DNA from: Deinococcus gobiensis I-0 | GTDB taxonomy: Bacteria; Deinococcota; Deinococci; Deinococcales; Deinococcaceae | DNA length: 64,000 nucleotides | Assembly: GCF_000252445.1 (NCBI RefSeq) | Contig: NC_017805.1 | Coordinates: forward strand, 204,093 to 268,092 | Direction: 5' to 3' | Shown: positions 62,294-64,000 of the stretch, one piece after another | How the letters are laid out: every line of letters starts with the position of its first letter | Position numbering within the stretch: position 1 is the stretch's first letter | The notes under the pieces: generated by a model | Databases searched by the model: none | Seen by the model: the letters and a program-made list of their open reading frames with translations, nothing else | What the model was told of the DNA's origin: nothing | Program-made: the position numbers and the translations under genes

Positions 62294-63128
62294 GCGCCCT
62301 GAAGGTGGGGAGGCCCGGGGCCACGCCCGCGCCGGCCGCGCCCGCAGCACCGAAGCCGGCAGCGTGCGCACGCTGGAGCGCGGCCTGGGGGTGCTCACCG
62401 CCCTGGCCGACCTGCGCGAGGCGACCCTGAGCGAGGTGGCGCGGCGCGCGGGCCTCTCGCCGAGCACGGCGTCGCGGCTGCTGGACACGCTGCGGCGGCA
62501 GGGCTTCGCCGAGTGGGACGAGCGCAGCGGCCTGTATACCGTGGGCCTGCGGGCCTATCAGGTCGGGGCGGCCTTCGCGGCGCGCACGACCCTGATCGGC
62601 GCGGCCCAGGCCGAGATGGACGCGCTGGTCACAGCCCTGGGCGAGACGGTGAATCTCGCGGCCCTGCGCGGTCCGGCAGGCCACGAGGAGGCCGTCTATA
62701 TCCACCAGGCCGAAGGGCGGGGGTTGGTGCGCCTGTTCGCACAGCTGGGGGCCGCCGCGCCGCTGCACTGCTCGGGGGTGGGCAAGGTGCTGCTCGCGGC
62801 GCTGCCCCCCCAGGAGGCCCGCGCCCGACTCGCCCGCGCCGAGCTGAGCGCCTACACGCCGCGCACGCTCACCACCCTGGAGGCCCTGGGCACCGAGCTG
62901 GCCCGCGTGGCCGCGCAGGGCTACGCCGTGGACGACGAGGAACGCGAACTCGGCGTGCGCTGCCTCGCGGCACCGGTGCGCGGCGCGGCCGGGACGGTGG
63001 TCGCGGCGCTCAGTGTCTCGGCGCCCTCGGCACGCCTGATTCCTGCCGACCTTCCCCGCGTGGCCGCCCAGGTCCAGGCGAGCGCGGCGCGGGTCTCGGC
63101 CCGGCTGGGCTGGAGTGGGGAGGGCTGA
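62286..63128 (+). CDS. IclR-family transcriptional regulator
   Basis: The 280-residue regulator has a winged helix (about 28-90: [35 protein letters not shown]) and an IclR effector domain (about 105-275: [46 protein letters not shown]). Family members control the glyoxylate bypass and aromatic-acid pathways. The start is unsure: TTG 62286 overlaps the malate synthase stop but has no Shine-Dalgarno, while GTG 62364 begins right at the fold. It is cotranscribed with aceB and is the likely regulator of the upstream inverted repeat. Confidence 0.88.
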
Positions 63129-63175
63129 CCTGCGCCGCGTTGCGCTCCCCCCGGGCAGCTGTCAGCATGGGTTTC

Positions 63176-63634
63176 ATGAAACTTCTGCGCCTGCTGCTGT
63201 GCACGCTCGGCCTGACGACCGCCGCCCTGGCGACCTCCGGGGCCGGGGCGGGCGCGGCCGGCATGTCCGTGCCCCGCACCGTGCAGGTGCAGCCGGGGAT
63301 GGGGACCACCCTGACCGTGCAGGCCGGAGACGTGCTGCGCTTCGTGCTGCCCGACGCCCCCGGCACGGGCTACACATGGCGGGCGCTGGAGGTGGACGGC
63401 GAATACCTCGCGCTGGTCGGGAAGACGCACGCTGCCCAGGCGGCCCCGGCTGGCCCGCCCGTGGTAGGCGGCCCCGGCCCCGACCTCGTGTACGTCTACC
63501 GGGTCGTCAAGACCCCGCGCAGCGGGCGGCGCGCAGCTGGCCCTGCCCGTGGGGTTCGTGCAGCTGCCGCCCGGACGCCTGGCCCTCGGCCGAAGGTGTC
63601 GGCCACGCTGTTCTACCTGATCCCCGGCCCCTGA
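63176..63634 (+). CDS. secreted I42 (chagasin-like) protease-inhibitor family protein, mid-part probably frameshifted
   Basis: The 152-residue product has a signal peptide (MKLLRLLLCTLGLTTAALAT) and the family loop DAPGTGYTWRALEVDGEYLA. Residues about 118-138 ([14 protein letters not shown]) have the Ala/Arg/Pro composition of a wrong frame. In the +1 frame the same DNA encodes AQLALPVGFVQLPPGRLALG, a credible strand-rich segment. The original frame resumes at KVSATLFYLIPGP. Two compensating one-base indels (an extra G in GGG at 63524-63526 and a missing G near 63592) would explain this. The start at 63176 is chosen to give a normal signal peptide; ATG 63167 adds three residues. Confidence 0.6.
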   Translation: MKLLRLLLCTLGLTTAALATSGAGAGAAGMSVPRTVQVQPGMGTTLTVQAGDVLRFVLPDAPGTGYTWRALEVDGEYLALVGKTHAAQAAPAGPPVVGGPGPDLVYVYRVVKTPRSGRRAAGPARGVRAAAARTPGPRPKVSATLFYLIPGP

Positions 63635-63655
63635 GCCTCGATCACTGGACCCTCC

Positions 63656-63691
63656 CCGCCCGGCCCGGCCCCCAACCCCCGGGCCGGGCGG
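63656..63691 (+). terminator. hairpin between the I42 gene and the next gene
   Basis: CCGCCCGGCCC (63656-63666) pairs perfectly with 63681-63691 across a C-rich loop. There is no U tract. Confidence 0.5.
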
Positions 63692-63717
63692 CCCGCTTGC
63701 CTGCCAGGAGCCTGCCC

Positions 63718-64000
63718 TTGACCGACCTGACCCTCCCCCCACCCCTGGTCCTCTCCCCTGCCGCGCACGCGCTGGCCGGGGCCCTGCACACCGCGCTGCG
63801 TACCCGCTGGGCCGCCCTGCCCGGCGACGCCGCACCCGGCCCCGCCCCCGCCGACTACCGGGCGGCCCGGGTGCCTGACGACCTGCAGGGCCGCCGCGCC
63901 GAACTGATCGTGGAGGCCTCGGACCTCGCGGCCCTGCGCGCGGCCCTCGCCTCGGGGGCCGACGCGGTGGCGCTGGACTTCGACGACACCTTCGCGCCGA
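63718..64000 (+). CDS. malate-synthase/citrate-lyase-like protein, N-terminal part (cut by window end)
   Basis: A TTG at 63718 with AGGAG 7 nt upstream opens a frame that continues off the right edge (94 codons seen). After a Pro-rich start (LTLPPPLVLSPAAHALAGAL), the part RRAELIVEASDLAALRAALA followed by GADAVALDFDDTFAP resembles the strand of malate synthases and HpcH/citrate-lyase enzymes in which NALNSGA leads to MADFEDA. This suggests a second malate-synthase-like enzyme next to aceB and the IclR regulator. The family call rests on this short match only. Confidence 0.55.
   Translation, partial: MTDLTLPPPLVLSPAAHALAGALHTALRTRWAALPGDAAPGPAPADYRAARVPDDLQGRRAELIVEASDLAALRAALASGADAVALDFDDTFAP

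Overview
The window is very GC-rich, densely coded bacterial chromosome that looks like a Deinococcus. The evidence is the codon bias, the protein families, and many start codons that sit 5-8 nt behind a TANNNT -10 hexamer with no Shine-Dalgarno, the leaderless arrangement known from Deinococcus. No tRNA, rRNA, insertion sequence, prophage or CRISPR array was seen.

Layout. 0-4.6 kb: a secreted beta-propeller-like protein, a DUF808 membrane protein with a possible 18-codon leader ORF, rimO, and a winged-helix regulator. 4.7-12.8 kb: a P450 convergent to a six-gene minus-strand cassette (gluconate-dehydrogenase-type small subunit, GMC oxidoreductase, glucose-fructose-oxidoreductase-like protein, family 1 glycosidase, alpha/beta hydrolase, Rieske-FAD reductase). 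The cassette reads as an oxidative glycoside pathway. 13.2-19.0 kb: cydDCAB, for cytochrome bd oxidase and its assembly exporter. 19.1-22.3 kb: a small secreted Cys protein and a large SARP-like ATPase regulator. 22.4-27.2 kb: a branched-chain amino acid ABC transporter with a fused LivM-LivG and a frameshifted livF. 27.4-32.4 kb: a GGDEF protein and an osmoprotectant ABC transporter.

32.5-36.9 kb: class Ib ribonucleotide reductase (nrdI, nrdE, nrdF, thioredoxin-like reductant) with candidate NrdR boxes before nrdF. 37.0-45.3 kb: a hypothetical protein, formaldehyde-dehydrogenase-like ADH with an SRPBCC partner, an APC permease, a META protein, a GNAT enzyme, an AI-2E family protein and PaaK. 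45.5-49.6 kb: a hybrid-sensor kinase, then a ThuA and Gfo/Idh pair. 49.7-51.4 kb: urate degradation (UraD-uricase, HIU hydrolase). 51.5-56.7 kb: a NIF3-like protein and three cyclic-di-GMP proteins. 57.1-58.7 kb: an XRE-cupin regulator with palindromic operators and an EamA exporter. 58.9-64.0 kb: an acyl-CoA ligase, malate synthase, IclR regulator, a chagasin-like inhibitor, and the start of a malate-synthase/citrate-lyase-like gene cut by the window edge.

At least three genes carry one-base indels in homopolymers (livF, the GGDEF-EAL gene, the I42 inhibitor). They may be assembly errors or true mutations and should be checked against reads. Most operons are tightly coupled through ATGA, GTGA or TTGA stop-start overlaps.
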